Shown here piece after piece: positions 18,748 to 27,097 of a DNA stretch of 64,000 nt. How positions within the stretch are numbered: the first letter of the stretch is position 1; every line of letters begins with the position of its first letter. Under the pieces are notes generated by a model, which saw only the letters and a program-made list of their open reading frames with translations, was not told the origin of the DNA and did not search any database. The DNA lies in the NCBI RefSeq assembly GCF_000069225.1, contig NC_010407.1, forward strand, positions 3,038,001-3,102,000, given 5' to 3'. This DNA comes from Clavibacter sepedonicus (GTDB taxonomy: Bacteria > Actinomycetota > Actinomycetes > Actinomycetales > Microbacteriaceae). Made by a program: the position numbers and the translations under genes.

Positions 18748-19373
18748 GCGTCGACGGCCGCGTGGTCGTGGTCGCGGGCGCGTCGAGCGCCGCCGGACGC
18801 GCGGTCGCGGCGGAGCTCACGGCGGCGGGCGCGCGCGTCGTCGCCGTCGGCACCGACGCGGGCCGGCTCGCGGACGTCGACGCGGAGCGCCTGGAGGTGT
18901 GCGACCTCGCCGACCACGCGGCCGTCGTGGACCTGGCCGCGCGGATCCGGGCGGACCTCGGGGGCGTCGACGGCCTCATCCACCTGGTCGGCGGCTGGCG
19001 CGGCGGCAACGGCCTCGAGGGCCAGACCGACGACGACTGGGACTTCCTGCACGAGCGGCTCGTGACGACGCTGCGCAACACCACGCGCGCGTTCGACGCC
19101 GACCTGCAGGCGTCGGAGGCCGGTCGCCTCGCGATCGTCTCCTCCACCGCCGTGCAGCGCCCGTATCCCGGCGGCGCGAACTACTCGACCGCGAAGATCG
19201 CCGCGGAGACGTGGGTGCGCGCGGTCGACCGCGGGTTCTCGAAGGCCGGATCCCCCGCCCGCACGACGATCTTCGTGGTCAAGGCCCTCGGCGGCCTCGA
19301 GCGGGCGCTGGCCCGCCGGGTCGTGGGGCTGTGGACCACCGTGCCGCCCGAGCGCGACCTGATCGAGGCCTGA
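18744..19373 (+). CDS. Short-chain dehydrogenase/reductase (SDR)
   Basis: A 209-aa NAD(P)-dependent oxidoreductase starting at GTG with a four-base overlap (GTGA) on the DUF6421 gene. The cofactor motif is GASSAAGRAVA near residue 12, LIHLVGGW replaces the common NNAG, and the active-site pair is Y..(x3)K in NYSTAKIAAE, with S in VSSTAVQ before it. The C-terminus is somewhat short for the family (usually ~250 aa). Substrate unknown. Confidence 0.83.
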   Translation: MSVDGRVVVVAGASSAAGRAVAAELTAAGARVVAVGTDAGRLADVDAERLEVCDLADHAAVVDLAARIRADLGGVDGLIHLVGGWRGGNGLEGQTDDDWDFLHERLVTTLRNTTRAFDADLQASEAGRLAIVSSTAVQRPYPGGANYSTAKIAAETWVRAVDRGFSKAGSPARTTIFVVKALGGLERALARRVVGLWTTVPPERDLIEA

Positions 19374-19461
19374 TGCCGCCCTCGCGCTACCACACGGCGG
19401 ATCGCCCCGGAGAGGGCACGCGCCGGACTCCCGCGGGCCGTGGAGCGCGGTATACGTTCGC

Positions 19462-20367
19462 GTGGTGACCCCGCACGCCAGAACCGCCGAGCACGACGCC
19501 TTCGGCCCGTGGATCGACACGGTCCGCACCACCGACGAGGTCCCCCGCCTCTACCGCCCGCACGGCGTCGACCCGTTCGCCGCGCGCCTCGTGCTCAAGG
19601 TGCCGCGCGACATCCCGCGCCGCGACACCGACCCGACGATGGACCTGTACGACCACCTCCTCGTCGTCGGCGACCGCGACCTGGAAGTGCTCTCGCGCGA
19701 CGGATCCGCGTACACCGCCCGGCGCATCCCCTTCGCCGACATCGTGGCCGTGCGCGACCGCGTCGACCTGCTCGACGGCCTGCTCGCGGTGCACACGGCC
19801 GACGGGCAGGCCCTGCGGATCCCGTTCAACGGCGCATCCGCCGAGGTGGTCGTGGAGCTGACCGAGCTGCTGATGACGCTGGCGGCCGACTCCGCCGGGG
19901 TGCCCGCCACCTGCCCGAAGAAGACCGCGCGGGCGACGCCGCGCATCGACGTCGGACAGGACGAGGCCGGCGTCGCGGCGGCGTACTGGGACCTCGCCGC
20001 CCGGGATCCCGAGCTGCGCTACCTGTCGTCGCGGCCGCGCACGCCGCTCGTCTCCACGGCCGACGGCCTCATGGGCGCGCTGCAGCACCTCCGGCCGATG
20101 AGCCTCGCGGGCGCGGTGGCCGCGTGCTCGCCGCGTGAGCTGCTGATCCTCACCCGCCGCGACCAGGTCGTCCGCCGCCGCACCGCGACGCTCTCCATCG
20201 CCCGCCTCCGCATCCTCCGCCACGCCATCTCCAGCACCACCGCCGAGCCGCACCCGCGCTGGGTCGGCATGTCGACGGTGACCATCCGCGCCGGCGCCGC
20301 CTCCTTCGAGGTCGTCGCGGCGTCCGCGGACGAGCTGGAGTGCGACCTCGTCACGGGCGGCAGCTGA
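19462..20367 (+). CDS. Uncharacterised 301-aa protein
   Basis: I do not recognise a family. The protein has no signal peptide or membrane span. Codon use is normal for this genome. Residues ~60-120 (DHLLVVGDRDLEVLSRDGSAYTARRIPFADIVAVRDRVDLLDGLLAVHTADGQALRIPFNG) and ~220-290 (ELLILTRRDQVVRRRTATLSIARLRIL...STVTIRAGAASFEV) look like two beta-rich, PH-like or bacterial-PH-type units. The start is GTG at 19462, or the GTG at 19465. The SDR lies upstream and a P-loop kinase follows by five bases. Confidence 0.7.
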   Translation: MVTPHARTAEHDAFGPWIDTVRTTDEVPRLYRPHGVDPFAARLVLKVPRDIPRRDTDPTMDLYDHLLVVGDRDLEVLSRDGSAYTARRIPFADIVAVRDRVDLLDGLLAVHTADGQALRIPFNGASAEVVVELTELLMTLAADSAGVPATCPKKTARATPRIDVGQDEAGVAAAYWDLAARDPELRYLSSRPRTPLVSTADGLMGALQHLRPMSLAGAVAACSPRELLILTRRDQVVRRRTATLSIARLRILRHAISSTTAEPHPRWVGMSTVTIRAGAASFEVVAASADELECDLVTGGS

Positions 20368-20372
20368 GCGCC

Positions 20373-20912
20373 ATGACCGACGCCGTGATCCTCACCGGCA
20401 CCGTCGGCGCGGGCAAGACCACGACGATGCACGCGCTCGGCGCCCTCCTGGCCGCACGCGGGGTGCCGCACGCGCTGGTCGACGCGGACGCCCTGCGGCT
20501 GCTCCATCCCGCGCCGGCGGACGATCCGTTCCACCAGGAGCTGATGCTGCGCAACCTCGGCGACCTGTCCCGCAACCACCGCGAGGCCGGGGCCCGCGTG
20601 GTGGTGGTCGCGGCCGTCGTCGAGCGCGCTGACGACCTGCCTGCCTACGCCGCCGCGCTGGGATCCCACGAGCCGCTGCTCGTCCGGCTCACGGTCGACG
20701 CCGACGCGGTGCGGGCGCGGCTCGACGCCCGACACGGCGAGGACGACGCAGCCCTCGCGTGGCATCGTGCACGCGCCCCCGAGCTGGCCGCGATCATCGA
20801 CGCCGCGGGCCTCGGCGGGCTGGCCATCGACACCACATCCCACAGCCCGGCGGACGTCGCCGCGCTCGTCGCCGACCGCGCCGGCTGGTGGGCGCGCCCT
20901 AGGGTCGAATGA
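20373..20912 (+). CDS. P-loop NTPase, small kinase-like
   Basis: A 179-aa protein with Walker A GTVGAGKTT at residues 8-16, an LVDADALRLLHP acidic strand that would be Walker B-like, and HRARAPELAAIIDAAG near the end, resembling adenylylsulfate-kinase or shikimate-kinase-type folds of unknown substrate. The upstream gene ends five bases before; the following DUF1905 gene overlaps its stop (ATGATGA). Confidence 0.72.
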   Translation: MTDAVILTGTVGAGKTTTMHALGALLAARGVPHALVDADALRLLHPAPADDPFHQELMLRNLGDLSRNHREAGARVVVVAAVVERADDLPAYAAALGSHEPLLVRLTVDADAVRARLDARHGEDDAALAWHRARAPELAAIIDAAGLGGLAIDTTSHSPADVAALVADRAGWWARPRVE

Positions 20913-21217
20913 TGAGCGACGACCTCCCCCTCGACTTCACCGCGCCGCTCTGGGCGTGGGAGGCGCGGCGCGAGCTGTGGACCTTCGTGAGCCTGCCCGT
21001 CGAGCTCGGCGGCATGCTGCGCGAGCTCGGCGAGGCCGGCCGTCGCGGCTTCGGATCCGTGCCCGTCCGCGTCCGCGTCGGCACCACGACCTGGCGCACG
21101 TCCGTGTTCCCGCAGGGCGACGGCACGTGGGTGCTGCCGATCAAGCGCGCGGTCCGCGACGCCCAGGGCCTCGAGGTCGGCGCGCCCGTGTACGTCGACC
21201 TCGAGCCGATGCCCTGA
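20909..21217 (+). CDS. DUF1905 domain protein
   Basis: A 102-aa single-domain protein with the DUF1905 pattern DFTAPLWAWEARRELWTFVSLPVELGGML...GFGSVPVRVRVGTTTWRTSVFPQGDGTWVLPIKRAVRDAQGLEVGAPV. The fold is a small beta barrel of unknown function. Two ATGs are available (20909 and 20912), both overlapping the preceding stop. Confidence 0.85.
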   Translation: MMSDDLPLDFTAPLWAWEARRELWTFVSLPVELGGMLRELGEAGRRGFGSVPVRVRVGTTTWRTSVFPQGDGTWVLPIKRAVRDAQGLEVGAPVYVDLEPMP

Positions 21218-21229
21218 GACCGCCCCGCG

Positions 21230-21589
21230 TCAGCCGCCGACCGGCGGCGAGTACAGCTGCAGGTCGTTCCCCTCGCTGTCCTGGAACGGGAGGATCCGGC
21301 CCCACTCGTGGTCGCTGATCTCGCCCGTGATCTCGGCGCCGCGTGCACGGATCCGCTCGAGCTCGTCCTCGATGGAGCCCTCGGGCGTGAACGAGATGAC
21401 CGCCCCGCCGCTCGACGAGCCGCTCGCTTCCTCGCGTGCGTTCAGCCCGATCATCAGGCCGTCCGCGTCGATCTCGCTCCAGTCCGCGTCCTCGCTCGTG
21501 ACCGTGAGTCCGAGCGTGTCGCGGTAGAACGCCACCGCGCGCGTCATGTCCTGCACGGGCAGCCATACCGTCGCCACCGAATCGACCAT
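21230..21589 (-). CDS. VOC-family (glyoxalase/bleomycin-resistance-like) protein
   Basis: A 119-aa protein with the beta-alpha-beta3 VOC layout: TVWLPVQDMTRAVAFYRDTLGLTVTSEDADWSEI, then VISFTPEGSIEDELERIRARGAEITGEISDHEWGRILPFQDSEGNDLQLYSP, with the C-terminal metal-type E/Q positions (LPFQDSEGNDLQ). IS copy 3 is inserted 18 bases upstream of its ATG. The GAGGA ribosome site is kept, but the native promoter is now 1.07 kb away. Confidence 0.85.
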   Translation of the reverse strand: MVDSVATVWLPVQDMTRAVAFYRDTLGLTVTSEDADWSEIDADGLMIGLNAREEASGSSSGGAVISFTPEGSIEDELERIRARGAEITGEISDHEWGRILPFQDSEGNDLQLYSPPVGG

Positions 21590-21620
21590 GGGGTTCCTCC
21601 TCGCATCTAGGTGTACTGAG

Positions 21621-22583
21621 TCATGACGTTGGTGACACTCGGGCCGCGGGCGTCAGCCCGTGGCTCGAGTGGATCCGTTCAGTGTTGTAGTGCTCGATGA
21701 AGGGGTCAAGCGCGTCGGCGCGGTGTTGGTTGCTGGTGAAGGGTTGCCGGTAGGCCCACTCGGTCGCGAGGGTCCGGTTGAAGCGCTCGACCTTGCCGTT
21801 CTGCCAGGGGCAGTGCGGGCGGATGAACTTCTGCCGCGCGCCCAGGTCCTGGACGGCGTTCTTGAACGCGGTCGAGTGCCGGTAGGCGAACGCGTTGTCC
21901 GTGATGACCCGCTCGATCCGGGTGATCCCGCGCCCGGCGAAGTACGCCGCTGCGCGGGTCAGGAACCCGGCCGCGGTCGCGCCTTTCTCATCGGGATGGA
22001 TCTCCGCGTAGGCGAGACGGGTGTGGTCATCGACCGCGGCATGGACGTAATCGAACCCGATCCCGCGGCCGCGGACCTGCTCGCTGCGCCCGTGGACCCG
22101 CCAGCCGCCTCCGTCCGGGATCCTCCCGAGCTTCTTCACGTCCACGTGGATCAGATCACCCGGATGCTCGTGCTCATACCGGTGCGCCGTTGACCGGGAT
22201 GCCCGGATCACCGCCCCGGTTACAGGGTCCAACCATGCCAACGGCGGCGCCCCGTGCCGGCGCAGGATCCGGGAGATCGTGCGGGCCGGAACGCTCGTCA
22301 CCGGAGCCAGCCGGGCGGGCCCGAACCGAAGTTCCGCGCGCGCAGCCAGCACGGCGCCTTCCTGTTCCGGACTCGTCCTCGCCGGCATCGACCGTGGTCT
22401 CGAGGACCGATCCGCGAGCCCCGCGACACCCTCCTGACGGAACCGGGCCACCCACCGATGCGCGCACTGACGCGACACCCCGAGCTCGCGAGCCACATGC
22501 GACACCGGACGACGATCCTCGACTACCCGACGCACGAGGAGAAGCCGACCATGAACAGTCAACCGGGCATTAGCGTGGGACAT
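21621..22583 (-). CDS. IS481-family transposase (IS copy 3)
   Basis: A 320-aa DDE transposase, identical in amino-acid sequence to the transposase of copy 1. The triad D148, D229, E266 and the N-terminal HTH are intact. The start is an ATG at 22583 preceded by the RBS-sequestering inverted repeat. Confidence 0.95.
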   Translation of the reverse strand: MSHANARLTVHGRLLLVRRVVEDRRPVSHVARELGVSRQCAHRWVARFRQEGVAGLADRSSRPRSMPARTSPEQEGAVLAARAELRFGPARLAPVTSVPARTISRILRRHGAPPLAWLDPVTGAVIRASRSTAHRYEHEHPGDLIHVDVKKLGRIPDGGGWRVHGRSEQVRGRGIGFDYVHAAVDDHTRLAYAEIHPDEKGATAAGFLTRAAAYFAGRGITRIERVITDNAFAYRHSTAFKNAVQDLGARQKFIRPHCPWQNGKVERFNRTLATEWAYRQPFTSNQHRADALDPFIEHYNTERIHSSHGLTPAARVSPTS

Positions 22584-22584
22584 C

Positions 22585-22637
22585 GAGGCCTCCTGGCGAT
22601 GGTTGAACTAGACAGCTCCATCAAGCCAGGAGGCCTC
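22585..22637 (-). promoter_or_regulatory. Inverted repeat over the transposase ribosome site (IS copy 3)
   Basis: GAGGCCTCCTGGC at 22585-22597 and GCCAGGAGGCCTC at 22625-22637 form the same 13-base stem as in copies 1 and 2, read on the minus strand and ending next to the ATG. The loop of this copy has two changed bases (GAACTAGACAG against GAACTGAACAG), so the stem is more conserved than the loop. Confidence 0.72.
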
Positions 22638-22753
22638 TTCACACGCCCCGAAGTGTCACCAACGTCACGGCCGAGTACATCTAGGCCGGTCGGTCGACCG
22701 GCTCTCCCTCCCGGTCTACTCCGACGCGCGCAGCCGCGGCCTCGACGCCGAGA

Positions 22754-22801
22754 TAGTTGACACCTGTCCACCACAGGAATATGGTTGCCCGTAGTCAACT
22801 A
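22754..22801 (+). promoter_or_regulatory. Sigma-70 type promoter with embedded palindromes for the DHA2-MarR operon
   Basis: TTGACA at 22757-22762 and TATGGT at 22780-22785 are separated by 17 bases, close to the consensus. The spacer holds CCTGT-N5-ACAGG, and TAGTTGAC at 22754-22761 is mirrored by GTCAACTA at 22794-22801, around the -35 and just downstream of the -10. These palindromes are good candidates for binding by the MarR protein encoded second in the operon. GGAGG precedes the ATG at 22813. Confidence 0.7.
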
Positions 22802-22812
22802 CCCGGAGGATC

Positions 22813-24570
22813 ATGTCCCAGCACCACCCGGCCCCCGCAGCTCCCGCGAAGGCCCCCCGCCGTACCGTCTCCGCCGACGGATCCATGTCGAAGCGCCAGG
22901 TCCTGGAGTCCCTCTCGGGCCTCCTCCTCGGCATGTTCGTCTCGATCCTCGCCGGCACCGTCGTCTCGACCTCGCTGCCGATCATCATCAGCGACCTCAA
23001 GGGCGACCAGTCGGGCTACACCTGGGTCGTCACCGCGACCCTGCTCGCCACCACGGTGAGCACCCCGCTCTGGGGCAAGTTCGCCGACCTCTTCAACCGC
23101 AAGCTGCTCATCCAGCTCGCGCTCGGCGTCTTCGTGCTGGGATCCGCGCTCGCCGGCTTCTCGCAGAACACCGAGACGCTCATCGCCTTCCGCGTTCTGC
23201 AGGGCCTCGGCGCCGGCGGCCTCGCCGCGCTGAGCCAGATCATCATGGCCGACATCATCAGCCCGCGTGACCGCGGCCGCTACGCCGGCCTCTTCGGTGC
23301 CGTCATGGCCGTCGGCACCGTCGGCGGCCCGCTCCTCGGCGGCGTCGTGACGGACGCGTTCGGCTGGCGCTGGAACTTCTTCATCGCGCTGCCCATCGCG
23401 ATCATCGCGATCATCCTGCTGCAGGTCACCCTGCACCTCCCCCAGCACCCGAAGCGCAAGGTGCACGTCGACTACCTCGGCGCGGTCTTCATCGCCAGCG
23501 GCGTCTCGCTGCTGCTCATCTGGGTCTCGCAGGCCGGCACGCAGTTCGAGTGGGCCTCGGGCACCTCGTACCTCATGGCCGGCGGCGCGGTCGTGCTGCT
23601 GATCGCCGCAGTGATCACCGAGCTCAAGGTCTCCGAGCCGATCATCCCGCTCACGATGTTCCGCAACCGCACCTTCACGCTCTCCGTGCTCGCGAGCCTC
23701 GCGGTCGGCATCTCGCTGTTCGGCACCTCGGTCTTCCTCGCGCAGTACATGCAGCTGTCGCGCGGCGCGACGCCCACGCAGTCGGGCCTCCTGACGATTC
23801 CGCTCATGGCGGGCCTGCTCATCTCCTCGACCGTGTTCGGCACCCTGATCAGCCGCCGCGGCAAGTGGAAGGCGATCATGATCTCCGGCGCCGTGCTCAT
23901 CGTCGCCGGCACGTCGCTCCTCTCCACGCTCCGCTACGACACCGACTTCCTGCTCGTGGGCATCTACATGTTCGTGCTCGGCGCGGGCCTCGGCATGCTC
24001 ATGCAGAACCTCGTCCTCGTCGTGCAGAACGCCATCGAGGTCAAGAACCTGGGCGTCGCCACCAGCGCCGTCACGTTCTTCCGCAGCCTCGGCGGCACGA
24101 TCGGCGTCTCGGTGCTCGGCTCGATCCTCGGCACGATCATCGCGTCGGAGATCACCGCCGGGATCACGAAGCTCGCCCCGGCCGACCAGGCGGCGGCCGC
24201 GCAGGCGCTCGGCTCCGGCGTCATCCCGCAGGTCTCGCAGCTCAGCCCCGCGGTGCGCACCGTGGTCGAGAGCGCGTACGGCGTGGGCATCGGCGACGTG
24301 TTCCTCTACAGCGTGCCGCTCGCGATCGTGTCGCTCCTCGCGGTGATCTTCCTGCCCAACGCGCAGCTCGGCAGCAAGAACGCCGTGCAGCTGAAGAGCG
24401 ACCGGACCGCCGCGCCCGAGGCCCGGGACGTGCACCGCACCGACGCCGAGGACGCGCTCATCGGCGCATCCGCGGGCGCGGTCGCCCTCGCCCCGGCCGG
24501 CGAGGCGAACCCGACCGGGTCGATCCGCCTCCCCGAGGCCGAGAACGCGGGAGCCGACTCCCGCCGATGA
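22813..24570 (+). CDS. MFS drug exporter of the DHA2 (EmrB/QacA) family
   Basis: A 585-aa pump with 14 predicted spans. Motifs: LAGTVVSTSLPIIISDLKGDQSGYTWVVTATLLATTVSTPLWGKFADLFNRK (D1 and A), [57 protein letters not shown] (B and C). The tail of ~70 residues is polar. A GGAGGATC ribosome site precedes the ATG. It is the first gene of an operon with a MarR regulator that overlaps its stop, and has a well-formed promoter. Substrates probably include antimicrobial or plant compounds; this is inferred from context only. Confidence 0.92.
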   Translation: MSQHHPAPAAPAKAPRRTVSADGSMSKRQVLESLSGLLLGMFVSILAGTVVSTSLPIIISDLKGDQSGYTWVVTATLLATTVSTPLWGKFADLFNRKLLIQLALGVFVLGSALAGFSQNTETLIAFRVLQGLGAGGLAALSQIIMADIISPRDRGRYAGLFGAVMAVGTVGGPLLGGVVTDAFGWRWNFFIALPIAIIAIILLQVTLHLPQHPKRKVHVDYLGAVFIASGVSLLLIWVSQAGTQFEWASGTSYLMAGGAVVLLIAAVITELKVSEPIIPLTMFRNRTFTLSVLASLAVGISLFGTSVFLAQYMQLSRGATPTQSGLLTIPLMAGLLISSTVFGTLISRRGKWKAIMISGAVLIVAGTSLLSTLRYDTDFLLVGIYMFVLGAGLGMLMQNLVLVVQNAIEVKNLGVATSAVTFFRSLGGTIGVSVLGSILGTIIASEITAGITKLAPADQAAAAQALGSGVIPQVSQLSPAVRTVVESAYGVGIGDVFLYSVPLAIVSLLAVIFLPNAQLGSKNAVQLKSDRTAAPEARDVHRTDAEDALIGASAGAVALAPAGEANPTGSIRLPEAENAGADSRR

Positions 24571-25133
24571 CGGACGAGGACCGCTCCCCCGGGGGCGACG
24601 CCCCGGGGGTCGCCGCCGGCATCGCCGAGGTGGAGGAGCAGATGACCGCCCTCGCCGCGCGCATCCGGGCGACGACCCGGGAGGCCGCGGCGGCGATCCA
24701 CCCGGAGCTGCCGCCCATCGGCTACAAGATGCTCCGCGTGATCCGCCGGTGCGGCGCCGCCCACGCGAGCGCCGTCGCCGACCAGCTCGGCGTCGACCGC
24801 AGCGTCGTCAGTCGGCAGCTCCGCCAGCTCCAGGACCTGGGGCTCGTGGAGGTGGGCGCCGACGCGCAGGATGGCCGCGTGCGCGTGCTCGCGCTCACGG
24901 CCGCGGGCCGCGCGGGCGTCGAGGCCGACGACGCGCAGGGCGGCAGCCGCCTGATCCGCGGCCTCGGCGGGTGGAGCCGCGCGGACCTCGACGCGTTCGC
25001 CGGGTACCTCGCGCGGCTCAACGCCGGAGCGGATGCCGGGGTCGACGTGGCGGCGGGACCCGGATCGGCACCCGGCGCCGCCGCGTGCCCCGCGGATCCG
25101 GTGCCCACGAATCCGGGCGCCCGCGCGGCCTGA
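24567..25133 (+). CDS. MarR-family regulator
   Basis: A 188-aa winged-helix repressor. Recognition region: LPPIGYKMLRVIRRCGAAHASAVADQLGVDRSVVSRQLRQLQDLGLVEVGADAQDGRVRVLALTAAG, residues ~50-115, ending in the DxR wing. The C-terminus is Ala/Gly/Pro rich. Its ATG overlaps the stop of the DHA2 pump, so it is co-transcribed with the transporter and likely controls the palindromic promoter at 22754-22801. Confidence 0.88.
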   Translation: MTDEDRSPGGDAPGVAAGIAEVEEQMTALAARIRATTREAAAAIHPELPPIGYKMLRVIRRCGAAHASAVADQLGVDRSVVSRQLRQLQDLGLVEVGADAQDGRVRVLALTAAGRAGVEADDAQGGSRLIRGLGGWSRADLDAFAGYLARLNAGADAGVDVAAGPGSAPGAAACPADPVPTNPGARAA

Positions 25134-25153
25134 GCCCACGGCGGCCCGCCGGG

Positions 25154-25903
25154 TCAGCTGGCCGGCGGACGTCCGAGCAGCAGGGTGAGGAAGCCCAGCG
25201 TGCCGCGGTAACCCTCGAGCCACGCCCGGCGGTGCTCGACCGACGCGGCCATCACCTGATCGCCGTCGGGGTCGTCCGGGTGGTCCAGCGCCCACCGCGC
25301 GAGCGCGCCGGTCCACGACCACTCGTAGTCGTCCCACTCCTGCAGGGTGCTGACGTGCCCCTGCAGCGGCACCCATCCGTTCGTGGCGGCGAGCTCCACA
25401 GTGGCCGCCAGGTCGCGGTAGTCGTCCAGCTCCGAGCCGAGGAGATCCAGCACCCGCGGGGTCGGCGTCCGCTCCCAGAAGCACTCGCCGACGAGCGCCC
25501 GACCGCCCGCGCGCAGGTGCCCGTCGATCGCGGACAGGGTCGGCTCGAGGCCGCCGAAGGCGTGCGTCGCCCCCACGCTGAGCACGACGTCGAACCCGTC
25601 GTAGGACGTCCACAAGCGGGCGTCGGCGCAGACGAGCTCGAGGCGGTTGGAGAGGCCCTCGCGCTCGGCCTGCTCGCGCACGCGGCCGAAGCCCGCGTCG
25701 GAGTGGTCGACCCCGACCGCCGTCAGCGACGGCTCGAGACGCAGGGCCCGCAGCAGCCAGCTGCCGTCGCCGCACCCGAGGTCGAGGACGGCGCCCTGCC
25801 CGGTGACCGCGGCCGCGAGGAGGCGATCGACGCTGTCGTCGCCCAACGGGGAGGCGATCGGGTGGTCCGCGTGGGCCAGGTCGCTTATCCGGTCCCTGTC
25901 CAT
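25154..25903 (-). CDS. SAM-dependent methyltransferase
   Basis: A 249-aa class I methyltransferase. The SAM motif I is VLDLGCGDGSWLLRAL near residue 40, with an acidic end of strand 2 (GVDHSD) and motif II FDVVLSVGATHAFGG. The pattern resembles small-molecule C/N-methyltransferases of the UbiE type. Substrate unknown. It converges with the MarR gene; they are only 20 bases apart. Confidence 0.83.
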   Translation of the reverse strand: MDRDRISDLAHADHPIASPLGDDSVDRLLAAAVTGQGAVLDLGCGDGSWLLRALRLEPSLTAVGVDHSDAGFGRVREQAEREGLSNRLELVCADARLWTSYDGFDVVLSVGATHAFGGLEPTLSAIDGHLRAGGRALVGECFWERTPTPRVLDLLGSELDDYRDLAATVELAATNGWVPLQGHVSTLQEWDDYEWSWTGALARWALDHPDDPDGDQVMAASVEHRRAWLEGYRGTLGFLTLLLGRPPAS

Positions 25904-25977
25904 GGCCTCACCCTAGGGCGAGGACGGATCGCGTCGGATGCCGGCCGGGCGGACGGGCGCGGACCGCCGGACTGCGC

Positions 25978-26641
25978 TCAGTCCTCCACGCGCACGCGGA
26001 AGTGCCGCGCGAAGACCGGGCCGAGCGCCATGAGCTGGGTCGAGTGGAGGACGGCGCCGCGGAGGCCGTCGGGGGTGTCGAGGTCCATGATCTCGGCGCC
26101 GCGGAGATCCAGGTGCGTGAGCGACGAGTCGGCGAGGTCGAGCGTGCCGATGGTGGTGCGGGCGAACGCGATGCGCATGCCGGCGGTGCCGCGGAGGTCC
26201 AGCTCCTCGATGGCGCAGTCGGTGATGAGCAGGTCGGTGATCTTCGAGCCGCGCAGGTTCACGAAGCCGAGGCGGCAGTCGGTGATGTGCACCGAGGAGA
26301 GCGTGGCGTCGTAGAGCTCCGCGGATCCGACGCGCGAGCCCTCGAGCCGCACGTCGCGCATGCGCATCCGGGGCGCCTTCAGCACGGGCGCGTCGAGGCG
26401 CGAGGCGAGCACGTCCACGAGGCTCGCGGCCGTGAGGTCGGCCTCGTGCAGGCGGATCCGCTCGAGCACGCACTCCTCGAACCCGATGTCCACCAGGTCG
26501 GCGTCCGACAGGTCGGCATCGGCGAACCGCCGCCGCTCGAAGGACGCGTGCGCGTCGAGGTCGGACGGGTCGCCGTCCGCGAGTCCGTCGAGCCGCGGAT
26601 CGCTGATCCGCGGCGGCAGGATGCGGGGGGGATGCGGCCAT
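25978..26641 (-). pseudogene. Pentapeptide-repeat-like protein, copy A, start frameshifted
   Basis: From 26493 down, the frame encodes 171 residues with A(D/N)LXX-like and LDLRG repeats (ITDCAIEELDLRGTAGMRI, IGTLDLADSSLTHLDLRGAEI), a right-handed quadrilateral beta helix. The repeat pattern clearly continues upstream of the GTG at 26493 (FADADLSDADLVD), so the true start must be earlier. The only good one is the ATG at 26641 (MAASP...), but it is out of frame by one base: a G/C run of seven at 26625-26631 would have to be six. Copy B has five. The product may be made from the internal GTG or not at all. Confidence 0.7.
26245..26610. repeat. 366-bp direct repeat, copy A
   Basis: As far as I can compare by eye, 26245-26610 is identical to 28116-28481, same orientation. 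It covers the 5' half of the pentapeptide-repeat gene. Beyond the 3' edge of the repeat the two copies remain similar but diverged through the poly-G run and promoter region. The two copies flank the protease gene. Confidence 0.85.
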
Positions 26642-27097
26642 GCGGGACCTCCAGGTGCGGTGCGGGACGCCGTCGGCGAGAGCTACCTCCCACGCTACGG
26701 GAGCCCCACGTCCGTCGGGCCGCCATGCGGACGGACCGGTCGCCTCCCTCCGCGCACCGTCGGCCATCCGGAACGGCGTGAGCAGCCGGGCCCGTGCCGA
26801 TGGGCCGCTGCGGTGGTAGGGGCGCATTCTCCGCCGTCGTCGGCTCTGCCCCCCTCTCCGAGATGCACGCTGCCTCGTCCTTCGCGGCGGTGCTCGCCGC
26901 GGCGGCGCGGGCCCGGATGTCCGCCCAGGAGTTGCGCGGCGGGGGATCCTCGCCCCACGACGACCGGGCGCCCTTGTGCACGAGGAGACCGCCGGGCCGC
27001 CGCGCATGGCTACTTTGTCCCACGCTGCCATCGCCGTGGACGCCCACGTCCATTTCCGACCCAATGCGGGAGGCAGCCCTGTCAGATCGGTACCCAG
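26642..27097. other. Intergenic stretch between pentapeptide copy A and the protease
   Basis: The first ~70 bases resemble the region upstream of copy B (cacgctacgggagc against cacggtacgggaga). The rest has no gene I can support. The minus strand is open here for a stretch that includes WADIRARAAAASTAAKDEAACISERGAEP, which could be a gene remnant, but it has no clear start. The promoter of the protease should be in this interval; no convincing -35/-10 pair was found. Confidence 0.5.

Larger units (their letters stand above)
21611..22680 (-). mobile_element. IS481-family insertion sequence, copy 3 (1070 bp, inverted)
   Basis: Bounded by CTAG at 21607-21610 and 22681-22684. It encodes a transposase identical at protein level to copy 1, on the opposite strand. 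It sits between the VOC gene and its upstream DNA. Copies 1 and 3 form a 17-kb inverted pair. Confidence 0.92.

Noticed and set aside
26360-27097. Upstream in-frame extension of the protease to 26360
   Set aside because: It would run antisense to the pentapeptide gene and place the signal peptide in mid-protein; the ATG at 27098 fits a secreted protease.
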